Below, in pieces: positions 46,121-55,317 of a stretch of 64,000 nt of DNA. The notes under the pieces were generated by a model, which was not told the origin of the DNA, searched no databases, and was given only the letters and a program-made list of their open reading frames with translations. A program made the translations under genes and the position numbers. Origin of the DNA: Acidobacteriota bacterium (GTDB taxonomy: Bacteria; Acidobacteriota; Terriglobia; Terriglobales; Acidobacteriaceae); NCBI GenBank assembly GCA_003225175.1, contig QIBA01000030.1, forward strand, positions 187,176 to 251,175, in the 5' to 3' direction. Positions within the stretch are counted from its first letter, which is position 1. Each line of letters opens with the position of its first letter.

Positions 46121-46536
46121 ACCTGTGACCTCGCTTCATTCTGAATCCAGATCTGGTCCTGCTTGAGCACGCGAAGGGTACGCGTCGGCGCAATTCCCGT
46201 CTGTGTCAATTCACGCTTGCCAAGATAGAAGAGTCCGAAAGCGCAAATCATGTAAAACGCGGTCACAATCAGCGCTCCATAGCACCAGGCATAGGGACTC
46301 GGCAGGAAGATGCCCGCGAGAAACGCGACAACAGCAAAGGTCAGAACTATAAGCGCCATTCCGCCAAGCAGGGCCCCAACCACCAAAATGGGAATTGCGG
46401 CTTTCCAAACCTTCAGCTTGTCATTCATTTCCTGCGTCAAGATTTGTAGGCGCGTGGAGACAAAATCGCGAGCATCGTTTTTCAGTTCGCTCACAACTTG
46501 CCCGATAGATTTGTTGTTTTCAGTGACGACGTGCAT
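46117..46536 (-). CDS. Phage-holin-family (Phage_holin_3_6-like) membrane protein
   Basis: An amphipathic N-terminal half (SIGQVVSELKNDARDFVSTR) precedes two membrane helices (ILVVGALLGGMALIVLTFAV and CYGALIVTAFYMICAFGLFY). This is the pattern of the actinobacterial-type holin superfamily protein that in many bacteria sits beside DUF883/DUF3618 stress genes and is not a phage lysis gene. It overlaps the upstream gene by 17 bases and the next by 4. Confidence 0.82.
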   Translation of the reverse strand: MHVVTENNKSIGQVVSELKNDARDFVSTRLQILTQEMNDKLKVWKAAIPILVVGALLGGMALIVLTFAVVAFLAGIFLPSPYAWCYGALIVTAFYMICAFGLFYLGKRELTQTGIAPTRTLRVLKQDQIWIQNEARSQV

Positions 46537-47176
46537 TGTGTGCCCTCACAATCCTTAGTGAAACACCAGCCAGAAGAGCTGCTCCGGCAATGCCGCCCAG
46601 CACCTCCAGAGGATGCTCGTGAACGAGGCGCTGTGCTCGCCTACGCATCTGCTCCGCGCGGAGGCGTGCTTGCAACCGCAACTCGCGCGATTGTTCTTCA
46701 ATTCGATCCTTGATCTCGCTGGCCCGCTCAGCAGCCCTACGGCTGAGTTGGTCAACTTCGTCAAATGCGACCCGTCCGCGTTCCTCCACACGATCCATCA
46801 AATCGCGAGCTTTCTCCTGAGTTGTCCCAACCAAGCTGCGGGCTCGCTGCTCAGCTGTATCGGCCAACGAAGACGCCGAACTGGAGATACGATTAGAGAC
46901 GGCGTCTTTCGCTTGCTCTGCCCGATCTCGGACGAGGTGGAGTTTTTCCCAGGCCGAATCAGGAACGCGGCGCGCTTGCGACACCACACGTCCTACAGCT
47001 CCGCCTACCTGTTCGGCAGCCCGATTCAGACGAGGGTTCCCCGCCTCCGGCAGTTGGCGGTCGGGACTAGCCATGTCCATGTTCAAATCCGTTCGAGAAA
47101 CTCTGCCGCGGGTCTCATCCAATTCTTCAGCGATAGTTACTGATCGAAAAGCATCCTTCCGTAGGGGATCTGCCAT
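46520..47176 (-). CDS. Coiled, membrane-anchored DUF883-like stress protein
   Basis: Starting at the ATG at 47176 (AGGAGG before it), the protein has long Arg/Glu-rich amphipathic helices (AEQRARSLVGTTQEKARDLM, RAEQMRRRAQRLVHEHPLEV) and a C-terminal helix GGIAGAALLAGVSLRI, like the tails of ElaB/DUF883 proteins. It is the first gene of a three-gene operon with a holin-family protein and a small membrane protein. A role in envelope protection is inferred. Confidence 0.72.
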   Translation of the reverse strand: MADPLRKDAFRSVTIAEELDETRGRVSRTDLNMDMASPDRQLPEAGNPRLNRAAEQVGGAVGRVVSQARRVPDSAWEKLHLVRDRAEQAKDAVSNRISSSASSLADTAEQRARSLVGTTQEKARDLMDRVEERGRVAFDEVDQLSRRAAERASEIKDRIEEQSRELRLQARLRAEQMRRRAQRLVHEHPLEVLGGIAGAALLAGVSLRIVRAHNARRH

Positions 47177-47323
47177 TTCGCCCTCCTGCATGTCGCAATG
47201 ACCGACTTATAGAACTAAATCGGTTGGATGTGTAACGGCGCTGCCGTGTTTGCAGGGTATGGAAGTTCTTGATGCTGCTTTAAGGAGCTGCTGGAGTGAG
47301 ATGCCCGGAGAGATGGACCAAAC

Positions 47324-47755
47324 CTATACCGGATCCAGCTTCTCGCAGTGCTGGACGATTGCCAGCCGGTCCTTCAACCCTAAGTTGAGGAACTCGAGCC
47401 CGACGTGCGGACCTTGAACATATCGAACTTTGCCTTTGACTGTCACGGCATTCGCTATGGGCTGCAGTCGATACTCAATATCGATTTCGGTGTCGGGGGG
47501 AAGTGGGATTTCGCAAACTACTGAAAGTCCACCTTCAGCGATTTCGTATCCGCGACACAGAACAGATTGCCTTCCCCAGGCCAGACGAACATCAAAATCA
47601 AACGGCCATCGCACAAAAGCGCGTCGATTGCGCTTGCGCCTCTCGAGGTCAGGCGTAGTTTTGGTTTTGCGGCGATCGCTCATGTGGGGAACAGCTCGCG
47701 AGTCGAACAAATGATAATCGAGAAGAAGCGGATTCACATCCGGCAACTTCTGCAC
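47324..47755 (-). CDS. PilZ-domain protein with degenerate second motif
   Basis: The PilZ fold and the Arg-rich c-di-GMP segment (RRKRNRRAFVRWPF) are present, and YEIAEGGLSVVCEIPLP aligns with the (D/N)xSxxG motif except that Asp and Ser are Glu and Ala. PilZ domains bind cyclic di-GMP to control motility and surface polymers. The altered second motif makes binding uncertain. The first 24 residues before MSDRRKTKT may not be translated. Confidence 0.82.
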   Translation of the reverse strand: MQKLPDVNPLLLDYHLFDSRAVPHMSDRRKTKTTPDLERRKRNRRAFVRWPFDFDVRLAWGRQSVLCRGYEIAEGGLSVVCEIPLPPDTEIDIEYRLQPIANAVTVKGKVRYVQGPHVGLEFLNLGLKDRLAIVQHCEKLDPV

Positions 47756-47785
47756 GGCTACGTTGGAAGAATTACGCGGATTGAT

Positions 47786-48175
47786 TCAGTTGCCGCGGGT
47801 TTGCTGGATGATCTGCTCCATGTGGTCGAGATATTGCTCCAAAGCCTTGCGCCCTGCTGAGGTAATCCGGTACTCGGTGCGCGGCACACGGCCTGCAAAA
47901 CTCTTGGTGCAGACTACGTAGTTGGCGTCCTCCAGCTTGCGAGCATGGACGCTCAGATTGCCGTCGGTAGCATCCAACAGCCGCTTCAGCTCCGAAAAGG
48001 TAAGCGCCTCTCGAACAGCAAGAGCGCTGATGATCCCAAGGCGCATGCGCTCATGAATGACGGGATCGAGCTCGGACGCGGATGCCTCTTTATGAGGCGG
48101 GACCGCCCGCGCTGTGGAGCGGACATTCTCGTGAACAGTAGATTTGGACTTCAACTTCGCTTGACGCAACCTCAC
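47786..48175 (-). CDS. Winged-helix transcriptional regulator (HTH_34-type)
   Basis: The 129-residue protein shows LDPVIHERMRLGIISALAVR, TFSELKRLLDATDGNLSVHA (recognition helix) and AGRVPRTEYRITSAGRKALE, the pattern of small MarR/ArsR-like winged-helix proteins. I start it at the GTG at 48175, whose G is shared with the TAG stop of the preceding gene (TAGTG), with GGAGG upstream. The longer frame to 48472 only shadows that membrane gene. Confidence 0.85.
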   Translation of the reverse strand: MRLRQAKLKSKSTVHENVRSTARAVPPHKEASASELDPVIHERMRLGIISALAVREALTFSELKRLLDATDGNLSVHARKLEDANYVVCTKSFAGRVPRTEYRITSAGRKALEQYLDHMEQIIQQTRGN

Positions 48176-48825
48176 TAACCTCCGTGTCTCCGGGCGATGA
48201 GCAACCCGAAGAGCACATGCAAGCCGCCAAATCCGGCGGCCATGATTCCATTTGCCCAGCTTGCGGGAAGAGCGAGCGCAATCGTTCCAAACACCGCAAA
48301 GCAAATTCCCATTACCGGAACGACCCGTACTGAAAACGCGCCCCCTGTAATTACGGCCACACCATAGAGCATCAGCCACATTCCGGGAAGCGCTGCGTAC
48401 AAGTGCTGCTCCATCATGATCAACGTCAATACCCCGCCCGCGGCCAGCGGCGGCACGAGGCTTAGCGCGCACTTGCGGGCAGGTATTGAATTGGCGAGCT
48501 TCGCCAGACTTCCGGTCTTTTTCACCATCGCCACGACTGAGATGAGTCCGGCCAGCACAGCCTCACCAAGCCATAGCAATACCCACGTCTCGCGAGAGTC
48601 GAGAGTACGAGCCACAATCGCTGCGGCGATCGCAGTCAAGCCGAGGGCAACAGTTCCCCAACCGGGAACGGCTGTGAAGGAGGTCGCGCTTTCCATCGTG
48701 TGGCGAATGAACTGAAGCTGGTCAAGGGCATCCGCGGAGTGCGGCGTCATCTCTGGTGTTCTCGCTTGAGTCGAGACGTACCTACGCCTGTGCGGATTTC
48801 GGCATTGCTGCATGGTAAGGAGCAT
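48175..48825 (-). CDS. Membrane protein of unknown function, partner of winged-helix regulator
   Basis: Six or seven hydrophobic helices lie after a polar N-terminus ([20 protein letters not shown]). The pattern [40 protein letters not shown] and [20 protein letters not shown] is seen in acidobacterial proteins paired with a small winged-helix regulator. The start may be the Met at residue 26 rather than residue 1. It overlaps the regulator by one base. Confidence 0.7.
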   Translation of the reverse strand: MLLTMQQCRNPHRRRYVSTQARTPEMTPHSADALDQLQFIRHTMESATSFTAVPGWGTVALGLTAIAAAIVARTLDSRETWVLLWLGEAVLAGLISVVAMVKKTGSLAKLANSIPARKCALSLVPPLAAGGVLTLIMMEQHLYAALPGMWLMLYGVAVITGGAFSVRVVPVMGICFAVFGTIALALPASWANGIMAAGFGGLHVLFGLLIARRHGG

Positions 48826-48896
48826 GCTTCAGCGAAGATGACCGTGTCAAGTACTTTGCCGCTAAAAGGAGAGACTCATTTTGCCATTTTCCTAAA

Positions 48897-51485
48897 CTAG
48901 AAGTGAATCGTGATCTCGCGCTCGACGTACTTTCCTGGGCTAGCAGCAGACGGAAATGTGATCTCTATCGTTTGTACTCTGTTACTCACCTGTTTCAGCT
49001 CTGCACCATTTACCGAAGCCACTTTGGCACCGTACGCGCGAAGCTCATATCGTTCGCCCCCCACGCCGGCCACTCGCACTTTCAATTCGCGGTTGTCTGT
49101 ACTCCAGTGTTCTCGCGATATTTTCAAATTGACGTTGGCCGATCCGAGAGCCGGAAGCTCCTGATCGTATTGCAGGCCAAAATCATTCTCTACTCGCACA
49201 ACTATTTCTCCTGTCGAAAAGGGAACGGAGACCACTGTGTGCTGATCGTTAGAATTTGCCTCAACTGTATATTTCACGGCTTTGCCGTTCCACGTAACTC
49301 CCCGCAGGCGGGCATACTTACTAAACGAGGGAGCGAACTGCAATGTGCAATCGCCGTTACCAGCAGCCTTCACTTCAAGGTGAACGCTATCCTCGCCCCT
49401 TACATACAGGATCTCCGATTGACCGCCACAAGACGGGACCTGCTGGAGGCTAACTCGGTCCCAACCGGGTGGGAAATGAGGAGCGAAGCGTACAGACTTA
49501 CGGGTTTCATCGTCGCTCAATCCCAACATTCCGCGCACGATTGGGCTGATCACCATAGCTGAGGACCAGATCTGGTGCGGTGATGCAGTGCCGAGGCCTT
49601 CGTAGTAGCTGCCGGAGAGAACCTCCGTCACACGTCCCAGCGGGCCATCTAAGGAGAGCAGAGAATTCGCGCGCAAATTGGCATACGCTTCCAAGCGTCG
49701 GTGATTGCGATACTCTGCGACCGAAGCCCATCCTGTGAAGAGGGGCCAGACCGAGCCGAAATGGTATCCCGTGGGTGCGTAAAGAGGATGCTGCTCAGAG
49801 ATGATTCGCATTCCCCAATCGGCAGAGTGATCCCAGTCAGCGAGATGGTCGATCGTGCTATTTGCCCGTTGCGCGCTGAAGATATCGAACCACATCGGGG
49901 CGGTGCTCAGAACCGTCGGCGTACGTACCTGTTTATTGTCCTTATCGAGGGCAAAGACGAGGGTGTGATTACCCGCGTCCCAGAATGCGTCGTTTGCTTT
50001 GGTGCGTTGCGTCGCGAATTCATGCGTTAGCGCTTCGGCTTCCGTCTGCTTTTCAGCTGCCCTGGCAAGCGAGGCCAAGGACTGCAGTGCAGCGGCAGCC
50101 AGTCCGCTCTGGTAAGACTCCGTCTCTACTGGAAGCAGCGGTCCGCCCTCGATCCAACCGTGTCCGATGCCAAAATTGCGTGGCAATCCGTTTGCGTCGT
50201 ACGTGGATTTCAAAAATTGGTAAGCTCGCCACGCGTTGTCCCAGCGATCACGTGCAAAAGCTGTGTCTCCGGACGACGTAACGTAATCATTTATGGCAAT
50301 AATAAACAGTGGAGTCGCATCTGCCGAGGCAAATCCGTACGGAAATCCATTCCACCAGTCGACGAGATTTGCTGTCTGAGAGATCTCATGCTCGACTTTC
50401 CCATCCTGCCGCTGGAATTTCGCGATGAACTCGAGCGCCGTTCTCACCGTAGTGAAATCGCCGATGGAGTCGAGCGCGAGATCTGTCCATAGAGAATCTC
50501 GGCCGAAAAACCAAGCGAACCCTGGCCGCGCTGACTCTCCGGAATCGCGATATCCAGCCACAAGACCGCTTCCCAAAAACGGATTAGCTACGAGGCCTTG
50601 AATCGTGCTAATGCGCGACCAATCATACGCGGCCTGAAGCTTGGGATCGGGCAACTCCAGGGAGAGCGTTCGGGAGAGATAATCTTCGTAGTACTTCCGA
50701 GCAGACGAGAAGAACTCATCGGGATTTCCCGCTAGTCGTTCGTAAGTTTTTCTTGCATCCTCAGGTCCGGCAGTCGAACCTGCAATAAAAATGTACTTCA
50801 CAGCTGAGCCTTTGGTGACTTCATCGAGCTGAAACGCGCTCCGCATGCTCGAGATGCTATTGGAGAAGAACTCCGGTTCTGCTGAGATGGCGGATGGAGA
50901 TCCGACTATTCCGGCGAATTTTCGGCCTTCCTCGCCTAACGTGAACGCATGGAGCTCGGGGTTCCAGACCATGTACGTGCCGCCAAGGCCGGCAGGCCAC
51001 ATGAGCTGAAAGTCGCGATTAAACGATACTTCGAGGGCGACAGGCTCCCACGTGCTGATCTCGAAGCGAATGATGGCGCCATTTTCGTCGGGCGGCACCA
51101 GCCAGGTCTCGCTAACGTTGAATGCGTCTGACGCAAAGATGAGCGTAGGGCCTTCGGGACGCATGGTGACTGTGCGAACGAGAGATGCGGCGGGAATACG
51201 GCGATTGCGAAGAACGAATGCCAGATCAAAATCGCGAAAGAGCTTCAGCGGGTAAACCCAGGCTTCGAAACGCCCGCTCTCATTGCCGAGCAGCCCTGCG
51301 CGCTTTCCTACGGCATCAAGGAATTCCCATGGTCGTGCAGGGCGTGATAGTTCGCGTGTGCCGATTTGAACCGTATCGTTACTCTGAGCGCAGGCGGGCA
51401 GAATCAAACAGCAACAGCAAAACATGGCACAAACGACGCGGATTGCACGGATTTTCAAGGTGCTGTGCAGTTGGCTGGCGAACAT
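48897..51485 (-). CDS. Exported six-hairpin glycosidase, glycogen-debranching-like
   Basis: A signal peptide with a possible lipobox (CLILPACAQ, Cys about 31) is followed by an N-terminal beta domain and an (alpha/alpha)6 barrel: FAWFFGRDSLWTDLALDSIG, GKVEHEISQ, FPYGFASADATPLFIIAIND and a later GYHFGSVWPLFTGW. The combination resembles amylo-alpha-1,6-glucosidase/GH63-type enzymes, with a closing beta module at about 760-860. The exact substrate is unknown. It is divergent from the Tat-exported CRTAC1 gene. Confidence 0.85.
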   Translation of the reverse strand: MFASQLHSTLKIRAIRVVCAMFCCCCLILPACAQSNDTVQIGTRELSRPARPWEFLDAVGKRAGLLGNESGRFEAWVYPLKLFRDFDLAFVLRNRRIPAASLVRTVTMRPEGPTLIFASDAFNVSETWLVPPDENGAIIRFEISTWEPVALEVSFNRDFQLMWPAGLGGTYMVWNPELHAFTLGEEGRKFAGIVGSPSAISAEPEFFSNSISSMRSAFQLDEVTKGSAVKYIFIAGSTAGPEDARKTYERLAGNPDEFFSSARKYYEDYLSRTLSLELPDPKLQAAYDWSRISTIQGLVANPFLGSGLVAGYRDSGESARPGFAWFFGRDSLWTDLALDSIGDFTTVRTALEFIAKFQRQDGKVEHEISQTANLVDWWNGFPYGFASADATPLFIIAINDYVTSSGDTAFARDRWDNAWRAYQFLKSTYDANGLPRNFGIGHGWIEGGPLLPVETESYQSGLAAAALQSLASLARAAEKQTEAEALTHEFATQRTKANDAFWDAGNHTLVFALDKDNKQVRTPTVLSTAPMWFDIFSAQRANSTIDHLADWDHSADWGMRIISEQHPLYAPTGYHFGSVWPLFTGWASVAEYRNHRRLEAYANLRANSLLSLDGPLGRVTEVLSGSYYEGLGTASPHQIWSSAMVISPIVRGMLGLSDDETRKSVRFAPHFPPGWDRVSLQQVPSCGGQSEILYVRGEDSVHLEVKAAGNGDCTLQFAPSFSKYARLRGVTWNGKAVKYTVEANSNDQHTVVSVPFSTGEIVVRVENDFGLQYDQELPALGSANVNLKISREHWSTDNRELKVRVAGVGGERYELRAYGAKVASVNGAELKQVSNRVQTIEITFPSAASPGKYVEREITIHF

Positions 51486-51628
51486 TTAGCGATTTGTACC
51501 TGTAATCTGTGGCTGAGTCCATGTGACCGCATCGATTTCATGCCTTGCGATCGGTTTCTTCAGGAGCCCGGCGCCATGCTTAAATGATTCGAAAAGCGGC
51601 AGAATCCTAACATGTTCAAAGGCATCCA

Positions 51629-53443
51629 TTGCAGTTCGATCGTCGTAACTTTTTGAAGTCGCTCAGCCGCACTGCGCTTGTTTTGAGCTTCGAGCAGATC
51701 TTCGGCAGCCTCGGATTGCGTGGCCAAAATGTACCCGCGCAAGGAATGTCAAACTCGCAAGCAGGGCCAGCGAGAGAAGCATTGAATCCGCTCGGTATTA
51801 CGTTCATCGATGTTGCTCGCCAAGCAGGTCTGAACGCCAAGACCATTTTCGGTGGAATGAAGAAGAACAAATACCTTCTCGAGACAACCGGCTGCGGAGT
51901 CGCATTTTACGACTACGACAACGATGGATGGCTCGACATCTTCCTCGTGAATGGCTGGCGTCTCGAAGGATTTCCCAAAGGGGAAGAGCCAACCTGCCAT
52001 CTGTTTAAGAACAATCGCGACGGCACGTTTACCGATGTCACGATCAGAGCAGGTCTCGCGCGCTCCGGTTGGGGACAGGGGGTTTGTGTTGGTGATTACG
52101 ACAATGATGGATTCGAAGATCTCTTCATCAGTTATTACGGGCAGAATGCCCTTTATCACAATAACGGTGACGGCACTTTCAGTGATGTAACCGCAAAAGC
52201 GGGACTTACGCAAAAAGCGACACACTGGAGCACTGGCTGCGCGTTCGTGGACTACGATCACGATGGATATCTTGATCTCTTTGTTGCCAACTACATCGAT
52301 CTTGATCTAAAAACGGCACCTGTTCCTGAATCGGGACCATGTCTTTATAAAGGCGTAATGGTTGCCTGCGGTCCGCCTGGGCTGAATGGCGGCAAAGATA
52401 TTCTGTATCACAACAACGGTGACGGAACTTTCACCGATGTTTCCGAACGGTCGGGGATCACAAAGACTGCCAGCACCTACGGGCTTGGAGTGCTCACCGC
52501 CGACTTCGACGAAGATGGTTGGCCCGACATCTACGTGGCAAACGATTCCACCGCCAGCGCCTTGTTCCATAACCTGAAGAACGGGTGTTTCGAAGATATC
52601 GCTGTTGCCGCTGGAGCTGCCCTGAGTCCCGATGGTAAGCCTCAAGCCGGTATGGGAGTCGCTGCCGGGGACTACGACCACGACGGCCATCTCGACATCG
52701 TCAAGACGAACTTCGCGGGCGACACGCACTCACTTTACCGAAATCTTGGCAATGACAACTTCGATGACACGACTTTCCAAGCCGGCTTAGGCCTTAATAC
52801 AAAATACCTGGGCTGGGGCTGCGGCTTCTTCGATATGGATAATGATGGATGGCTCGATATCCTGGTCTGTAACGGGCATGTTTATCCCGAAGTGGAACAG
52901 CTCCGCACTGAAGCAGCGTATGCACAGCGCAAACTCCTTTATCGCAATCTGCGCAACGGCCACTTTGACGATGTCTCGATGCAAGCCGGTCCTGGGATCT
53001 CTACGCCGGCTCCGGCCAGGGGCGCCGCCTTCGGCGATTTCGACAACGATGGAGACATCGACATCGTTGTGAACTGCGTGAACAATCTTCCCCAGCTTAT
53101 TCGCTGCGATTCCAGCACAGGCAATCATTGGATCAAAGTGCGGACGATTGGCACGAAGTCGAACCGAAGTGGGATTGGCGCGCGTATCAAATGTGTAGCA
53201 CGCATTCCGGGTGTCGAGAAGCCAATCGAGCAGGTCGACGAAGTTCGCAGCGGCGGCAGCTACTTCTCTCAAAACGATCTGCGCGTGCATTTTGGACTGG
53301 GCAAAGCAGCGAAAGTTGACTTGTTGCAGGTACGCTGGCCTAGCGGGCAGCTGGATGAGCTGAAGGACTTGGACGTCGACCGAGTGATCCACTTAAAAGA
53401 GGGCCAAGGCATCGTGAAAGCAGATGTCTTCAAAAAGAAGTGA
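51629..53443 (+). CDS. CRTAC1-family protein 1, Tat-exported (FG-GAP/VCBS + ASPIC/UnbV)
   Basis: The N-terminus MQFDRRNFLKSLSRTA has a twin-arginine export signal. Repeated calcium-binding blades of the type DYDNDGWLDIFLVNG, DYDNDGFEDLFISY and DMDNDGWLDILVCNG build a beta-propeller (about 45-480). The C-terminus has the ASPIC/UnbV motif (RTIGTKSNRSGIGARI, then GGSYFSQNDLRVHFGLG). Start is TTG at 51629. It converges on a paralogue with a ten-base gap. Confidence 0.9.
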   Translation: MQFDRRNFLKSLSRTALVLSFEQIFGSLGLRGQNVPAQGMSNSQAGPAREALNPLGITFIDVARQAGLNAKTIFGGMKKNKYLLETTGCGVAFYDYDNDGWLDIFLVNGWRLEGFPKGEEPTCHLFKNNRDGTFTDVTIRAGLARSGWGQGVCVGDYDNDGFEDLFISYYGQNALYHNNGDGTFSDVTAKAGLTQKATHWSTGCAFVDYDHDGYLDLFVANYIDLDLKTAPVPESGPCLYKGVMVACGPPGLNGGKDILYHNNGDGTFTDVSERSGITKTASTYGLGVLTADFDEDGWPDIYVANDSTASALFHNLKNGCFEDIAVAAGAALSPDGKPQAGMGVAAGDYDHDGHLDIVKTNFAGDTHSLYRNLGNDNFDDTTFQAGLGLNTKYLGWGCGFFDMDNDGWLDILVCNGHVYPEVEQLRTEAAYAQRKLLYRNLRNGHFDDVSMQAGPGISTPAPARGAAFGDFDNDGDIDIVVNCVNNLPQLIRCDSSTGNHWIKVRTIGTKSNRSGIGARIKCVARIPGVEKPIEQVDEVRSGGSYFSQNDLRVHFGLGKAAKVDLLQVRWPSGQLDELKDLDVDRVIHLKEGQGIVKADVFKKK

Positions 53444-53453
53444 CAGCAGCTTG

Positions 53454-55181
53454 CTAGTTTGCGATTGCAACCGCCGCTTTGCTAGTCATGACTGGCCTCC
53501 CAAATCCTTCTCTTACGGTATTGATAGCATCCACTTTTGGATCGAAGCTTTCCATGAGTCCGCTTGGCCAGCGTACCTCGAGTGACTCGACTTTCGTCGC
53601 TGCTCCTAATCCAAAATGAACTCGCATATCATTCGATGAGCTGTAGCTCGAGCCGCTGCGTACCTCGTCCACGAAAACTCTGCCATTTGCCTTCATGGTG
53701 ATGCGCGCACCGATGCCGTCGCGGTTTGACTTTGTTCCGATTGTCTTAATCCCCATCCAATGGTTGGGATAGTTCATCTGGTTAACCAACAGACTCGGAG
53801 CCTCTCCCATATTGGTAATGACCGCTGCGATCTTTCCGTTGTTCCACAAATCGCTAATTGCGAGCCCGCGGCCCGACGCTTTGCGCAGGATCGCTGGTCC
53901 CGAGGCACTCGAGACGTCTTCAAAAGTTCCCTTCCCCGTATTGCGATATAGGATGCGCGGCTCCTGGTAATCCGAGCCAAGCTTATATTTATCGACCTCT
54001 GGATATACGTGGCCATTCACCAGGAGCAGGTCGGGCCAGCCATCGTTATCGAAGTCGATGAACATCGTCCCCCATCCCAGATACTGAGTATGCAGACCCA
54101 GGCCGGAGGAGTACGTAGCGTCTGTGAAGGTGCCGTCGCCGTTGTTGCGATACAGCGTGGAGCTATCGTCAGAGAAATTAGTCTTAAAAATGTCGAGCTT
54201 GCCATCGCCGTCGAAGTCGCCGATCGTAGATCCCATGCCGGCTTGTTCGCGTCCGTCTTCGTTGAAGGCGGCGCCTGCGACCACCGCGACATCAGTGAAG
54301 GTGCCGTCGTGATTGTTCCGATAGAGAATGCTGGGTGTGCTATCGCACGCGATGTAAATATCGGGCCAACCATCGTTGTCAAAGTCCAGAGTCGAGACGC
54401 TGAAAGCGTAATGGCCTGAGGTCTTGTCGATGCCTGCTTTCTTGCTTACGTCTTCAAACTTGCCGCGGCCGAGGTTGTGATACAAAACATTTGGCGCGCT
54501 CTTCAGCCCACGCGGACCACACATCACTGGAACGCCCTTCCACATGCAGGATGTACCCTGGCCCGGAGCAGGCGTGGTGGCCAGATCAAAATCGACGTAG
54601 TTGGCGACGACGATGTCGAGAAGACCGTCGCGATCATAATCAACAAATGAGCACCCTGTGCCCCACTCTTTGCCCGTGCCGGCGACACCGGCAGCTTCAG
54701 CCAATTCTTTGAATGTGCCATTTCCCTGATTGTGATAGAGCCGGTTCTTGCCGTAATAGGTCACGTACAGATCGTCGAACCCATCATTGTCGTAATCGCC
54801 TGCGCAGACGCCTTGCCCCCAGCCAGACGATCGAAGGCCGGCTTTTTCGGTGACATCAGCAAAAGTGCCGTCGTGATTGTTGTGGAACAAGTGATTCGTA
54901 GGTCCGGAACCGTTGGGAGTCTGTGCCACGGTAGTTCCATTCACGATGAAGATGTCGGGCCAGCCGTCATTGTCGTAATCAAAAATTGCGACGCCGGTGC
55001 CGGTAGTTTCGACGATGTATTTCTTGCTTTCTTTATCGCCGGAGACGATTTCGAATTTCAGGCCCGCTTTCTCGGCAACGTCCTGAAAGTCAGCCACGGG
55101 CGCCTTGGGCGATTGCGCCAAGGCTGAAGCTAACGATAAGAGGAGTAGAAGCAAACCTCTGGTTCGACTGCGGATGAACAT
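53454..55181 (-). CDS. CRTAC1-family protein 2, Sec-exported (FG-GAP/VCBS + ASPIC/UnbV)
   Basis: A plain Sec signal peptide (RGLLLLLLSLASALAQ) leads into the same architecture as the gene at 51629: VCBS blades (FDYDNDGWPDIFIVNG, GDYDNDGFDDLYVTYYG, GDFDGDGKLDIFKTNF) and C-terminal ASPIC/UnbV (KTIGTKSNRDGIGARI, then GSSYSSSNDMRVHFGLG). The two differ in export route. Tail to tail with its paralogue, ten bases apart. Confidence 0.9.
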   Translation of the reverse strand: MFIRSRTRGLLLLLLSLASALAQSPKAPVADFQDVAEKAGLKFEIVSGDKESKKYIVETTGTGVAIFDYDNDGWPDIFIVNGTTVAQTPNGSGPTNHLFHNNHDGTFADVTEKAGLRSSGWGQGVCAGDYDNDGFDDLYVTYYGKNRLYHNQGNGTFKELAEAAGVAGTGKEWGTGCSFVDYDRDGLLDIVVANYVDFDLATTPAPGQGTSCMWKGVPVMCGPRGLKSAPNVLYHNLGRGKFEDVSKKAGIDKTSGHYAFSVSTLDFDNDGWPDIYIACDSTPSILYRNNHDGTFTDVAVVAGAAFNEDGREQAGMGSTIGDFDGDGKLDIFKTNFSDDSSTLYRNNGDGTFTDATYSSGLGLHTQYLGWGTMFIDFDNDGWPDLLLVNGHVYPEVDKYKLGSDYQEPRILYRNTGKGTFEDVSSASGPAILRKASGRGLAISDLWNNGKIAAVITNMGEAPSLLVNQMNYPNHWMGIKTIGTKSNRDGIGARITMKANGRVFVDEVRSGSSYSSSNDMRVHFGLGAATKVESLEVRWPSGLMESFDPKVDAINTVREGFGRPVMTSKAAVAIAN

Positions 55182-55243
55182 TCGAGAGCCATTTTAGCCG
55201 CGATTACGTCAACACATGCTGCACGGGTAATCCGCGTATCCTT

Positions 55244-55271
55244 GTAGAGACGCAGCATGCTGCGTCTCTAC
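55244..55271. repeat. GACGCAGCATGC palindrome, copy 4 (longest)
   Basis: A perfect 28-bp palindrome with half-site GTAGAGACGCAGCA. Unlike copies 1 and 2 it lies between divergent genes (CRTAC1 protein 2 and the TPR protein), 47 bases before the TPR start codon, so it is not simply a terminator. Confidence 0.88.
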
Positions 55272-55317
55272 CGTGCGCCGTCGGTGGTGATAAAGTAACA
55301 ACTATTCTCTAAACTCT

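Noticed and set aside
46117..46536. Phage lysis holin, implying a prophage
   Set aside because: The holin-family label is a superfamily name; the neighbours are envelope genes and no other phage genes are near.
47786..48472. 228-codon version of the winged-helix regulator
   Set aside because: The first 100 residues only shadow the membrane gene at 48175-48825; a GTG with a ribosome site at 48175 explains the regulator better.
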